NCBI RefSeq assembly: GCF_024868665.1
Contig: NC_079912.1
Span: 16,289,926 to 16,353,925 of the forward strand
Origin: Triplophysa rosa
Lineage: Eukaryota > Chordata > Actinopteri > Cypriniformes > Nemacheilidae
DNA: 64,000 nt
Reading direction: 5' to 3'
This document shows, in pieces, positions 1 to 12,000 of this stretch. How positions within the stretch are numbered: the stretch's first letter is position 1; the number at the start of each line of letters is the position of its first letter. The notes below the pieces were generated by a model, which was given only the letters and a program-made list of their open reading frames with translations, searched no databases and was not told the origin of the DNA. The position numbers and the translations under genes are program-made.

Positions 1-149
1 TGTATAGATCTTAGCCTTTTTTAAATCTCGTGTGAAGTGCAGCCAGTTACAAGTGATGGAAACTACTAACAGCTGTTGTATCAGAGTCATGTTTTATCTT
101 TATACATAACACAAAGTCCTTTCTTTTTCCCTTTTTTCCTTCCATAAAG

Positions 150-280
150 TGCGTCAGAAGATTCCACGTGCCCTGGAGATTGCTAAAGAGAAAGCCATTC
201 CTTTGTCAAATGTTATATTCCTGCATATCTGTCATTTCTGGTACCCCACAAAAAATGGAATATCATTTATTGTTTTTTAA
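150..280 (+). CDS. Possible last coding exon of an unidentified plus-strand gene
   Basis: A long pyrimidine tract (about 117-143) runs into CATAAAG, a credible acceptor. After it one frame reads RQKIPRALEIAKEKAIPLSN and ends at TAA 278-280 (42 residues). The first 16 residues look protein-like (mixed charge and hydrophobic residues). The later part is less convincing. I do not recognise the family. A polyadenylation signal lies 350 bp downstream. The gene would converge tail-to-tail with the Eph gene. Confidence 0.27.
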
Positions 281-631
281 AGCATGTGCTTATATATACA
301 GTGTGTACTGTACGCGTTTGTTTTTGCACATTTGCGTGATCTGAATCGTTTTTACCCATAATGCAATGCAGTATGCACTACATTTTGCATTGTGAACCAC
401 GTAACCGAACTGAACAAATGTTCTTGTTTGATCACATGCTGATCAGGATTCACATAATTTGCCTTCGTTAATTGTGGATTTCGCGAGCATGTAGAGTGTG
501 TTAATTGAACTTGCACTGAGCATGTTGGGGCCTGACATCTCTCACAGATTGCTCTCGTTCGGCTCCGTGTTTGTTACCGTTGTCTTCAGAGGCTCCTTAA
601 CTTCCGTCTACGCACTTCAACTGAAACTGAA

Positions 632-720
632 AATAAACTCTGCTATTGAAGCCATGTTAAGAGCCATTTGAGATATGTGTGCGTGCGTGTGCGTGTGTGT
701 GTGCGTGTGCGTGTGCGTGT
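632..720 (+). terminator. Possible polyadenylation region, plus strand
   Basis: AATAAA at 632-637 is followed within about 40 bases by a GT-rich tract, the usual arrangement of cleavage signal and downstream element. It fits with the candidate exon at 150-280, but the GT tract is also a microsatellite, so this could be chance. Confidence 0.28.
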
Positions 721-730
721 GCGTGTGCGT

Positions 731-770
<40 letters not shown>
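676..770. repeat. (GT)n / (GCGTGT)n microsatellite
   Basis: About 95 bases of alternating purine-pyrimidine GTGTGC/GT repeats, prone to length variation and Z-DNA. A smaller related tract lies at about 908-942. Confidence 0.95.
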
Positions 771-773
<3 letters not shown>

Positions 774-2159
774 GAAATGGATCTCCGTGTGGCATCTCTT
801 TAGATTACGACATGGAAAAAATCCCTCTATAATTAAGAGAATGGTAAAGAAAGTGTGACCATTCTCTTTGAACGTTTGTGTGTATGCGTTAATGTATACA
901 ATTGTATATTGCGTGTGTGCGCGCCTGTGTGTGTGTGTGCTAAATTAAGGTGTCTCGAGTTTGCTTTCCAATAATGTTCATTACTGTGAGTGTTTGTTTT
1001 ATTCATGATTTACACATGGTTAGTTAAAATTACCAATAAAAAGAGATTTCCCATTTTTAACACATGGACAAGTGTTGATTCTCTTTCATACGGTAAAGAT
1101 ATTTAGTTCTTAAAGATTTTTATAAATAATATTTTTATTATAGTGGTATTTTATTGTAAATTCAGCCAGAAACAGACACCGTTGATGTTTTTTACTAGCT
1201 CTGAAAGCAGGAGAACTAAACATTTACAGCTTTCCAAGTTGTGTAAAAGGGACAAAAAAAAAAAAAAAAAAAAATGTTATTATTTACTCACCTTCGAGTT
1301 GCCATGAATTACTTTCTAGTTGGACCAACTAGAGAGTGAGTAATTCATGGCAGAAATTTCTTTTTTGGGTGAACTTTCCCTTTAATATGATTGTTATATT
1401 CTACAGCATAAAACCGATTACCTGAATTATTTTCCCCTTAAAACTAAAATTTTATTTCTGGACATCCAGCAACCATGAAGTGGTGAAGCAATATCAGGTT
1501 TGTATCATTGTCTTACAAAATAATTGCTGTTGTTTCAGATAATCGTAATGGATAAAATTATTATCAGAGAATTCTTTGGAAAGACATTTTTGTTTACCTA
1601 AATGACGTACCTTTACAAAGAAAAGAAAGACAAATATTTTTTTAAATAGTTTTTCAGTTTAAATGACATAAAACCATTCCTTACACACATTTTGCCAGGG
1701 GCCATGAATCCAACCACCATGTTCTCTCTCTCCGGTCTTCGTTTTTTTACCCATCATCCCTCCTGAGACCACGTTGATCTGCCTTTCACAGCTGTACACG
1801 GCTGAGCATTTACCTCTGTTTTTTGACCAGTGAGATTTGTGTTTGTGTAAGGCAAAAAAACAAGGTACAGGCTTGTTCACACATATACTGTATATTAAGC
1901 TAAGTATTTCTCATGAGTCTACTTTTTCTACTTTAAAGCTGTTCTTGAAGAGCAGTTTTAAGTTAAATAATAATAATAATAGTACTTCAATATATGATGA
2001 TTTGACTTTACATCTTTACATTTAACTTTTTATATCAAAGTCAGTTATTGAAGGACCTGATTAATTATATTGTTAAATAAGCTCAAAATATGAATGAATT
2101 TTCTTACTCCTGTTATTTTGCTCCTTTTTCTTTTTTCGAGCAAGTTGGAACCCATATAC
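771..2159. other. Intergenic, no gene seen; poly-A tract and a MITE fragment
   Basis: AT-rich sequence. A run of about 22 A at 1253-1274 immediately precedes a fragment of the AGTTCACCC-type foldback element (TATTTACTCACC at about 1280, ending TTTTTTGGGTGAAC..TTTAA at about 1385). Short AAT repeats lie near 1968-1980. ORFs here lack any recognisable domain. Confidence 0.6.
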
Positions 2160-2162
2160 TGG

Positions 2163-2480
2163 ATGGACGTCAAATATCAATTCAAATCGCTTTATTGTCA
2201 CTCAACCATATACACAAGTGCAACAGTAGATGAAAAACGTGGGTGCAGTTCCGACCAACATGGCAGTATGACAGATATGAGACAATACTTTACAATATAC
2301 ATTTTCCTGTACACGTTTACAGTGTTTAACCATAGTAGCCTATAACGAATGACACATAATTTACATGTAACTACACAGCAGGAAATGTACACACAATGTA
2401 TGTAGTGTACAGGGATTGGTACGTATTGTGGTATTACAGTAATAAGACAGTAAAAATTCGTCTCACTGTGTCGTCTCACT
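2163..2480. repeat. Retroposon-like dispersed repeat fragment
   Basis: The opening (AATTCAAATCGCTTTATTGT followed by CACTCAACCATATACACAAG) is a motif I associate with LINE-derived tails in fish genomes. Both ORFs across it are repeat-derived by inference. The family and ends were not established. Confidence 0.35.
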
Positions 2481-4886
2481 GAGTTCTTAGGTTGTGCATG
2501 CTAGTGGGGGATAAAGTGCAGTGCTGATGAGTAGATTGTGGGAGTCATAGGATAGTTTTTATGAAAATAGAGATCAGATAAGGAAATCAAACATTTGGTA
2601 TGGCATGAGAGCTGAATTAATAATATTTTAATCAATTTTATAGTTTTACTAGAGAATTGTAAGAGATAAAAAGTAAAAGTAGAATAAATCCCAATGTACG
2701 CTAGAGGGCGCCAGGGGACTAATAATGTTACTTGAATATCGTTGAAAGTTTGACTTTGCTTTACTTTTTATTCATATTGCACCTTAATTATTTTTTCTTG
2801 AAGACAATTTTTATTTACCTTTTGCTCCCTCGTTTTTGTGTAGCAAGTGTATCCTCCTGTCTTTGTTTGTGTGTTTATGTCTGATCTGGCTCTAGGCCCA
2901 TTTATAGCCTATTTGTATTGGAAAGGCTTTTAAATCTTTACAATACTTTCAAATCCGTTATTAATTTTTTTGCTCACATGGTCACAACACTCTAGATGAC
3001 CATTTACCAGGAAGAAAATCATAATTGTAGTATAGGGTATTTGTAAACAGTGTTGATCACCATAAGAGGGCGCTGTAGGCTCAGTTTTGCCGCGTGCTTC
3101 ATTTGCGATTTAATGTTAGATAAATTAAGAAATGTAAATTTGAAAGACCTTAGATAATCTGCTGCGATGTATTCACATAAGGGTGACAATGTTAATTTAA
3201 CAAACGAACAGTTTACCAAATATTCATGACTTTCTCTATTATACTCTATCTATTTCTCTCTTATATCTATTATTCTAACTAGCATTTATCAAATTATCAA
3301 CAGAATGGCGGCATAAAGTAACGGCTTTTGCATATATATATATATATATATATATAATGGTTCTTTCTTAGATATATATCACTACTGATGACGTCAGAAA
3401 TAATGCATGTGAGAGACAGAGCTTGCTAATTTCAGTATGTAAACACCGTAGTTTAGTGTTTCATGCCAAACATTTTACATTTGAGAATACAAATTTAGTC
3501 GACGAAACAAACAAATCATGTTCAATCCTGAAATAAAATGACCTTGTGAGAGGGTTCTTATCAATTTACCGAGGTAAACATTTAATGCATAACAAACAAA
3601 GCCTTTCTCCCTTTTTTTCTCTTTTTTATTTTGCCTATAAATAGCTGGTCCATCAGGTAACAAGAAAAACTATCTTCTTTAAATGCGGGCTACTAAATCT
3701 GCATGTTAATAATCACAGCTTATTCACGGTGAGTTTTAAGTGAAAAGGGCATAAACAAATGTTGAGTAGGCTACTAATATATGTATCCTCCCTTTCTTAT
3801 CTCATGTGTCTGTGTTTGTAAACCAGCAGGGCGTCTGCAAGGCTAATGGCTTCTGAAGCTAATGAAGAACCAGACTCAGATTCATCAAAGCTGCTTGTGC
3901 TTATCACACACTATTGAATGAACCCATTTACAGCCCATGTCTGCGGTCTCCAGCTCCACTTATTTAAGAAGAATTTCAGGCCGCCAACCATACGTTATGG
4001 TAAGCGATGACAACACTTTTTTAATCAGCTTTTCTTTCTGAGCTTTTTAACTAAAAATCATGTCTACACTGTAACATAATGGTTTTTATGTAAATGTTAA
4101 TAAGAATGAAACATGAGATGGAGATTTTCAACTAAGGGTGTATTACAAAACATCCACGGTCAGTCCTGAACGTACAGTATAGGCTCTCATCTGTGGTGGT
4201 TACACATTATTATTTTTTCTCACTTACATTTTCTTTTCCGCCATTCTATTATAGAGCACTGGCATAAATGTGACGGGGGAAAAGTGGCAAAACATTAGCA
4301 AAATAGTTTTTTCCTCGACTGAAAGCCTCTTACAGTGTCTGGGCTGGCATTGACTGATATATTCTGGTTAAATGTGTAATAGCAATGTAGGCTCGCGCTC
4401 GGCACTTACCTCTGAATTCACAACTGCATTACTCACATTTCAATTACAGATCACATTACTGCCATCATACCTCACTAGAATACCAATTCATAGGATGATT
4501 ACCTTTCCTCCCTATCATCTGGAGAAAAATGAGACTTCTGTTTTCGGCTCCTCATGGAGCTTCTCGTCTCTGGAGTGTTGAATGGTTTAGCATTTAGATA
4601 GCAACACTGAGAGAAATTAAAGATGGAGGACCAAGAGAAAGAAAGAGAGAAATCTAGGTGCTGTTGGGAGTTTTATTCCCAATGACACATTCAGACTGAG
4701 ACTCAATCTCCATAGAGCACGCAAAGTGAATTTGAATAAGAAAGCCAAGAGATTTCAATGAATGAGATTCATGTTGATCTTTGTACTTTTACAGTATGCC
4801 CGTTTCATACTAAGATAACTTAGTGAATACTGCATCTGTTGTGTCTGTCAGAGGTCAAGCAAGCACGTTTAAATGCGGTTATATGC
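2481..4886. other. Intergenic; (TA)n microsatellite, otherwise unannotated
   Basis: A perfect (TA)n tract at 3332-3356. Two motifs resembling CTCF cores, GCTAGAGGGCGCC near 2700 and AAGAGGGCGCTG near 3064. No coding sequence or RNA gene recognised. Confidence 0.5.
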
Positions 4887-4893
4887 ACACATA

Positions 4894-5280
4894 CACCGTA
4901 AAAAAAGAAATTTTCTGTCAACTTGAAAAACAGAAATATACCGTAATTTTTCGTTCTGTAAAATTATAGGATGTAAGAATATATATTAAATTGTTTTCTC
5001 AATTTTTCTTGTAAATGTGTTGTCTTGTTCTGTAATTTTATAGTAATTACTGTAATAATAAATACTGTATTTAAATAGTAAATACAGAAATAAACTGTAA
5101 AATAATAGGTTTTCCCTGTAAAATTACATTTTCACCCTGTTTTCTTGTAAATTTGCCTTTTACGGTTTTTGGCCGTATTTAAAAAAAAAAAAATCTGTCA
5201 AAAACAGTAAAATTCTGTTTTTTGGCATTTTATGTGGAAAATCTGTAAAAAATGAACAGAACAGTTTTTTATACAGTGTA
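4894..5280. mobile_element. MITE with ACACYGTAAAAAA terminal repeats
   Basis: The left end ACACCGTAAAAAAAGAAATT and the right end (reverse complement ACACTGTATAAAAAACTGTT) match. The interior is AT-rich with repeated CTGTAAAATTA/TACTGTAA words. It has no coding capacity, so it is a non-autonomous DNA transposon of about 385 bp. The superfamily is not determined. Confidence 0.7.
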
Positions 5281-5502
5281 GAATGTTAATTGTAATGCAG
5301 TTAACGTAACTAACAATTTATTGTTTTTGAAGGTGACTGGTATTGAATGAAGGGTGAGAGAGGTGTGTGTGGGGTGTCAGGAGTCACTGCATGCTGATGT
5401 TGATGGCTGTGACAGGATGGAAGATGTGCGTTTAGTATGTGTGGAAAACAGCAGGAGGGTTCGTGTCGAGGTCAGGGTCATCTCACTGTCTCTCAACAGA
5501 GC

Positions 5503-5645
5503 TTAAAGGAACAGTTCGCCCAAAAAATTGACAATTCTGTCATAATTTACTTGCCTACTTATACCCCGTAACACTAAGGAATGTTCAGTTTCGTGATGAT
5601 TTTCTATATATAACCATCTGCTATTTGGGTGAATTATTCATTTAA
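5503..5645. mobile_element. Short copy of the AGTTCACCC foldback element, TTAA-flanked
   Basis: It begins TTAAAGGAACAGTTCGCCCA and ends TTTGGGTGAATTATTCATTTAA. Both borders are TTAA. The centre is reduced relative to full copies elsewhere in the window (about 290-380 bp). Confidence 0.7.
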
Positions 5646-5920
5646 TAATAATTCCCTTTTGCTTTTAGATTCAGATTTCTATTTTTAGATTTGACATTAA
5701 ATTTATTAATCTGACATTCCATTTAATGAATTCATGATTAATTCCAGGGGCCTTGCTCCTGTACCCGTAGATATCGACCCCCCAAATGTAGTTTGAGGCG
5801 TGATCTTTTGATTAGATTGAATAAGGCTTAACTGATTCAACTATTTTATTTTCTTGTTCAATATTCTTGTTTTAGTGATGTTTTAGTGATCTTATCTTTA
5901 GTGAAATACCAAAAATAGAC

Positions 5921-6168
5921 TTAGGCCCGGTTTCACAGACACGACTTATTTTAAGCCAGGACTATGCCTTAGTTTAATTAAGATATTTATGTCGCTTTTA
6001 TAAAAATGCCTTAGAAGAATACATAACTGGTGTGCATCTTGAGACAAAACAAATCGCAATGATATATTTTAAGATATTTCTGGGCAAGTTATATTCAGTT
6101 AAGACAGGTCACACATTCATTTTAGTCTGGTATTAGCCTTAAGCCTTGTCTGTGAAACCGGGCCTTAA
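5921..6168. mobile_element. MITE with GGCCCGGTTTCACAGACA inverted ends
   Basis: The left end TTAGGCCCGGTTTCACAGAC and the right end TGTCTGTGAAACCGGGCCTTAA are almost perfectly complementary. Inner parts (TTAAGCCAGGACTATGCCTT and ATTAGCCTTAAGCCTTGTC) also pair. About 248 bp, no coding capacity. Confidence 0.85.
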
Positions 6169-7214
6169 TCTTTAGACTCTCAAATGTAAACAAACAGCTT
6201 TCGTTTGCATTCATTTTAGTCTATAAAGTCCTGCTGAATATGTGTTTACCCATGTTTCTCAAGGTTAAGATTAGTTTTTGGGTCTTTGGGAATATTTGAC
6301 CATCACATCGCCCCTTTGGTGAATTATTCACCCAAAAGTGACGTCAGGCTTCACATCAAAATGTGCACTGCTAAGCAAACATTCATTAGTGGCAATCTCA
6401 ATAGAGAGTAACAAGAGAAGGTCATGAAAATTAAAAGACAAAAACTTTAATCCAAACTCAACATTTAATTTGAGGCAGATAACATGATCATCATTGACTA
6501 TTAAACACTGTTTGGTTTTGTGCAACAATAAAAAAATGTATTGGTTATAAAATTATATTATGTTTATTGGTTATAAATATAGGCACATTTTTTAACGATT
6601 AATAGATCAATCAATTAATCCGTCCATCATCTATTTCTTTCTTGCTTTGAAACAAAGTCATTAAAAAACTTTTGTCCTTGAGAAGACATCCACTGCTTTA
6701 TTGCCTCTTTGTATGCATCACGGTTTTCTTGTAACTGTAAATTCCATCTTCTCAATTGCTGAGCTGTATTACATAAAACATACATAAAACAACATAAACA
6801 AGTTACAACTGTTGTAAATACTGTAATCTATATAGGATGAATTATACATTAGGAAATGTTGAAGGGCATGAATCGGGTCAAAGCCTTGTGTATAGTGCTA
6901 GAGTTTTGCTACAGTGTATCTTGCTGTTGACAAACTACTTTTCTATACTGAAAACGAAAGAGTCTGTCCATGTTGGCCCCTTGAGCGAGACACTTAACTC
7001 AAGATTGCTCCAGGGGAATCAGACCCACATATGCAATGCACGTCACTAAAAATGAAAAGTACATGACATCTTGGTTGGACTTGACATACAATTGCATTTA
7101 AGTACCTAGTTTGTTTCGTTCATAACTAAACCATCACCAACAACCAACAGGAACAAAATGTTCAGGCATTTCAGAACAGGATTTTGTTAACTTTTATTAA
7201 CTTGAAAGCATTAA
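6169..7214. other. Intergenic with a tRNA/LINE-type SINE fragment
   Basis: Near 6975-7020 the sequence CCCCTTGAGCGAGACACTTA followed by GATTGCTCCAGGGG resembles the body of widespread fish SINEs (CCTTGAGCAAGGCACTTAAC..TGCTCC). The rest is AT-rich without recognised features. Confidence 0.45.
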
Positions 7215-7438
7215 TTCTAAAAAGTGCTGGGTTGTTTTTGACCCACGCTGGGCAAATATTGGACAGAACGCACTGCTGGGTTATCTTTACCCAATCATGA
7301 GTGGAAACAACCCAGCAGTTGGGTTGAAAATTTCAACTTGAAATAACCCAGCATTGGGTCATTTTTAACCAAGCAGTGCGTTCTGTCCAGTATTTGACCA
7401 GCATGGGTCAAAAACAACCCAGCACTTTTTAGAGTGTA
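7215..7438. mobile_element. Foldback MITE, AACCCAGCA family
   Basis: The ends CTAAAAAGTGCTGGGTTGTT and AACAACCCAGCACTTTTTAG are inverted. Inner blocks ATTGGACAGAACGCACTGCT and AGCAGTGCGTTCTGTCCAGT also pair, so most of the 224 bp can fold into a hairpin. Short flanking duplication looks like AATTCT. Non-autonomous; family name unknown to me. Confidence 0.85.
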
Positions 7439-9354
7439 ATTCTAATGTAATTTTACTTTATTAGTATAGTAACTTTCATCTGATTTTTTAGAGTATTATA
7501 CACAAATGCAACGTAAATAACTAAACAACATACTAAATAGGGTAAACCATACAGACAGACAATCTCAACAGCCAAGTCACGTGCTGTTTACAGGTGTAGG
7601 AGACCACAAAATTTCTTACACGTGATGGAATTTCAGCAGGAAGTGGCAATTGTCTTTGTTCAGTCATGATCTGACACTGACAAGCCCTGTGGAAATGGTT
7701 TTAAATTACAACGTACCAGAAAAAAACCTGTGAAAGAGAGGTGAGCAGATGACAGCAATTTTATCAGCATGGTTTTTTCTCTGCAGTTCCTCGCTGAGAC
7801 CTTTCAGCAGTGAAGAGCATCTGGCAGAGAGAGTAGACTCTGCAGGTGGCCCCATCCGAGCCGAGGCGGTGCGGTGTGGCGGGGACGCCCGTTCGCCGAG
7901 AGATAAGCCACTGCTTTACTGATTAAACTTCCCAGGATCCAGTTCTGTCTCAGTTACGCCACGTCAATTACCCACAACTCTTTCTACCACCTGCTGCCTC
8001 TTGTCCACAAATTGCTTGTAATTAATGTAATTTTCCTCGTCGGGCACAATAAGGGGCGAGCTGGGGAAGCCTGACATCATTAGCTCACGGATTGAGAATT
8101 GGCCAGTGGATTTGGGTAACGTGTCTTTTGTGACTTCATTTGCGATGCAATCCTGCTGTGTTGCCTACATGAGGATGAAAGTAATTCAATCAGCAGAACA
8201 CATCATTGTTTGCTCCTTTCTTCATTCTTTGTTGTTCGAGACGGACCTAAAGCCTGTATTGATCTGGACGCTCATGAGAGTGTGTTACTCCATACTGTGT
8301 AATGGGCATAACAGCTGTTTGGCGTCTCACCAATGTTAAACACATTGATCATAGGCGTATTGATCCGGTTTGATTAGTTTGCGCATGGCTTATATTAAAA
8401 TGAGCAGTTATTGGAAATAGAGCACAAGGAGAACAGCTTGTGTTAGTGTGTGTGGTGTGACCTATGACCCTGGCATTGCTTCGGCTGACCAGTATTTGCA
8501 TGAGATGCATATGTCTGTTCACGTTCAGTGGTCTCGAAAGTCAAATACTCAAGGGTAAGAAAATTACACCGAGAATAGCAACAAGACATCTGTGGTTACG
8601 CGTGTTTTTCTGTCTCTCCACCAAAATCAAAGAGTAAATAATGATAAGTATGCTAAGACGGTATGCATCGAGTCTCAATCAGGGTGTTAACACAAATCGG
8701 CTCTTATAGATGAACAGAGACAATGGGCTCAATTACTGAGTTTAGCGAATTCCCTCTGAGCTTTCTTAGATGACAAATCAGGTTTAAATTTCATCATCCA
8801 AGCCAGACACGAAGCACTTCATCATGCCAAGAATTAGAGAACATAACGAGGAAGAAAAACAGAGAATGAGAGGATTATTACATATTTAGGATCCAACGCA
8901 AAGTGAGCTGTTAAAAGACCGTACGCTGTACTTCTGCATATTAATTAGCCGTAAAAGCAACCCAAAGCAGCGTTGTTCTTCAAAGGTGTAAGCTCTCGGT
9001 TTTAACATCAAAAAGAACAAAATTAATGTAATCCCTTTTCTAGAAAACCTAAAATCTTAAGAGCACGTATAATCCTTTTCATCTTTCGTTTTATGAGAAT
9101 TTTAAAGGAGCACAAAAGCAAGTGCAGGGATCAATTTGAGGCGATTACATTCACTTTGTGAAGACCGCGTCCCATCGAAGGCTGTCTTTCATCAGAGTAA
9201 AGAATTGAGGCTTTATTATACAATATTGGTTAGTATACAGACAGTGGAGTTCAGCAGTGTCAGAGCTTATTGAAAACATGCGATTGAAAGTTTATTTTAA
9301 ACCTAGAAATAAGGAGATTTTTAGATATTTACTGCATATAGTGGTGAGAAAACA
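7439..9354. other. Intergenic; unique block at about 7830-8120 that may be a conserved non-coding element
   Basis: No gene seen. 7830-8120 differs in texture from surrounding AT-rich DNA: mixed composition, CpG-containing, with homeobox-type TAATTA cores (TTGCTTGTAATTAATGTAAT). A second such patch is near 8870-8990. Conservation cannot be tested from one sequence. Confidence 0.35.
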
Positions 9355-9685
9355 TTAAAGCGATAGTTCACCCAAAAATGAAAATTCTCTCATTATTTAT
9401 TCACCCTCAGATTGTTCCAAACCTGTATAAATGTATTTGTTCTGCTAAACACAAAGGAAGATATTTGAAGAATGTCAGTAAGCAAACAGATTTTTAAAAT
9501 CAGAACAGTATTTATTTTCCCTACTATGGCAGTAAATGGAGGAATGAGATCTGTTTAGTTACTGACATTCTGACAAATATCTTCCTTTGTGTTCAACAGA
9601 ACAAAGAGAATTATATATACTGTACAGGTTTGGAACAATCTGAGGGTAAATAATGAGAGAATTTTCATGTTTGGGTGAAACTTTA
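9355..9685. mobile_element. AGTTCACCC foldback element, near full length
   Basis: Left end TTAAAGCGATAGTTCACCCA, right end ATGTTTGGGTGAAACTTTA. The arms pair over most of the length (TTCCAAACCTGTATAAATGT with ACTGTACAGGTTTGGAA; AAGGAAGATATTTGAAGAAT with its complement). No coding capacity. Small ORFs across it are artefacts of the repeat. Confidence 0.88.
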
Positions 9686-9726
9686 GGACATTAGTTAAGT
9701 ACATTATTTTGTTAAAATGAACAGTA

Positions 9727-9966
9727 TACTGTAAAAAATGATTTGTTGTTTTTTGTTGTTTCAACTTAGAAAAATAAGTTACCTGGTTGCCTTAAAATTT
9801 TAAGTTAGTTCAACTTAAAAATATTAGTCAACACAACGAGTTTGCAACAAATTCATTAAGTGAACTAATATTTTTAAGTTGAACTAACTTAAAATTTTAA
9901 GGCAACCAGGTAAGTTGTTTTTTTTAAGTTGAAACAACAAAAAACAACAAATCATTTTTTACAGTG
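9727..9966. mobile_element. Near-perfect 240-bp palindromic MITE
   Basis: Ends TACTGTAAAAAATGATTTGT and ACAAATCATTTTTTACAGTG. Arms of about 105 bp pair almost without gaps, including GGTTGCCTTAAAATTTTAAG, AGTTAGTTCAACTTAAAAAT and their complements. A short spacer near 9830-9856 separates them. A diverged relative lies at 17368-17543. Confidence 0.92.
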
Positions 9967-11359
9967 ATGCATGCAGCATTTACTAATCCTGTTTAATGTT
10001 AATTTCATTTACAAACACATTATTATTCATTATTGTGTAAACATAAACACAAGAAATGTATTTAGTTATTTAGTTCCTTTTCATGCCTGTATGAATGAGC
10101 AATATTAATAATTCAAACTATTTCAAAATCTCACTATATTTATTCTTGTTTTCCCCATCTCCAGACACCCTCACGTTTTCTCTTAAACATCCTCATTCAC
10201 ATTCATGGTGTTGGCTGGGTAACCTCTTGTCAAACTCTGCATTAGATTTTCACGCTCATTTCATAAAGAGAGAAAAAGATTACACGACAGCACAAATCAT
10301 CAAGGTATCATGGGATGAGAATGTAATTTCGGAAGGGGCAAATGTCTGGTATTATCCGAGCTTTACCAAAAGGTTTCATCTACGGAGGAAACGGTGGTGC
10401 TTCTAAAACAGAAAGCAAATATTGACAAGGGAAAACTCCAGGTGTTTCATGCTTGACTTTTCACGGATCAATGTAAGATATCTCATGTGTCGCTTTGATT
10501 AGATTCCTGACAAACGGTACATGGTTTGGTTTTCTTCAACACAGTCACAGTCTTAGTCTTTTATTTTATAATAATGGTCAGTTTGCTGCTCAAAACCACA
10601 TCACATAAATAAAGTAGTTTAACTTTTTATTAGATCTTTTTTTCTATGAAGCCATTTATATATAAAGCTATGGTAAAGACTGCATTAAAGTTTATTGAAT
10701 TTAAGAACATCCACAGCCGTTATACTTCCTAATAAAACTAAAATAAGCCTACATTTGCATACATTTCTTTACAAAAGGAACAGTTTATTTAATTAAATGT
10801 AATTTTATTATTAATTTATTTATATGGGCGAGTTGAATATGTTCATGTAAAGAGACACGCTTAGAAAAATATACAAAAAAGTAGAGAATTCCAGGCAAAG
10901 CTAAAGCATATTGTGGAGAAGATTTACAGCGCACAGCGTAAACTTGATGAAAACGCCAGTCCAGGACAGCATGATGATGAGGTTCCTCCCAGTTCCCACC
11001 AGCTCCCTGAAAATACTTGTATCAAGCTGGTGGTCTGACAGGGAGAGACGGTACATCAGCAGTCAGTCTGGGCAGCTGATGAAGCGCTTTGTGAGATGAC
11101 AAAAGCACCGGAATGATATTTGACATGCAGCTGCTGTTTTGACAGCGTACAGTGTGTCCTGGTGGGATTTCAAGGTGATTTTTGCAAATGAGGACTGACC
11201 AAGAATGTCTCTTTACCGATATAGCCTGGAGATCAGTTAGCCAACCACCCGAAAGCTAACTAAAATATAAACCTTTAAACAAATTTCATGCCTTAAATAT
11301 GCATTTACCACACTTTTTTTGCTATTGTGGATTAGCAAAGATGTTCCTTTCCTCTCATT
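9967..11359. other. Intergenic, no feature recognised
   Basis: AT-rich flanks with a more balanced unique patch at about 10190-10420 and 10905-11110. ORFs of 103 and 62 codons lack known motifs and splice context. Confidence 0.4.
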
Positions 11360-11480
11360 AGGGTTGTCACGATACCATAAACATATCTCACGATAATATA
11401 CCAGCTGAAGCTGGTACAATACCAAGTAGTATCGCAATACTGTGCCATGTTCATAATTTAGATCTAGAAATAAACCAATG
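11360..11480. repeat. GGGTTGTCACGATACC repeat fragment (hAT-like)
   Basis: TAGGGTTGTCACGATACCAT followed by ACCAGCTGAAGCTGGT and AGTATCGCAATACTG is the end of a very common fish hAT-type non-autonomous element (from memory). The opposite end was not located. Confidence 0.5.
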
Positions 11481-11781
11481 TTTCCCAAATACACAGGTCT
11501 AAATGAAAACTGTCGCAATTTTGAATACTTTAATAATGAGAATTAATAACTGGCTATATGAAAAACTCATCATACAAATAAAAAATTGCTGCATACTATA
11601 GTAAACTCTAGTAAAACAGTCCAGGAAGTTTTGTAAAGTTTACTGTAGTAAATACTAAAGAAAACTACAACCTTTTTACATGGGAACCAGGCTAATTCAA
11701 ATGTGCGAAATTTTTTATCTATACAGCAATGTTTGAAAAAGTGAAATGTTAGGCTTGCTTTTAAATGTGAAACTAAAACGG

Positions 11782-11796
11782 CCAGTAGGTGGCAGC
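11782..11796 (+). promoter_or_regulatory. CTCF-like motif
   Basis: CCAGTAGGTGGCAGC agrees with the CTCF core consensus CCASYAGRKGGCRS at nearly every position. It sits in a patch of repeated ATTCA/TGAATC words (11800-11940) that is itself repeat-like, so many copies may exist in the genome. Confidence 0.35.
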
Positions 11797-12000
11797 TATT
11801 TTTTTTACTGATTCAGTGAATCATTCAAACAATTCATTCAAAGGGGTGATTCAGCGAAGCAAGTGTCTTGATGAATGGCTCACTGAATCGTTATCTCGTC
11901 CAAGTCGTTCAAAAAACAGAATCATTCAGGAGTGAATCGCCCCTAAAAAGGCAGATGTAAGTGTTCAAATAAAGCGACTGCACAAAAAAAATATTTTTAA

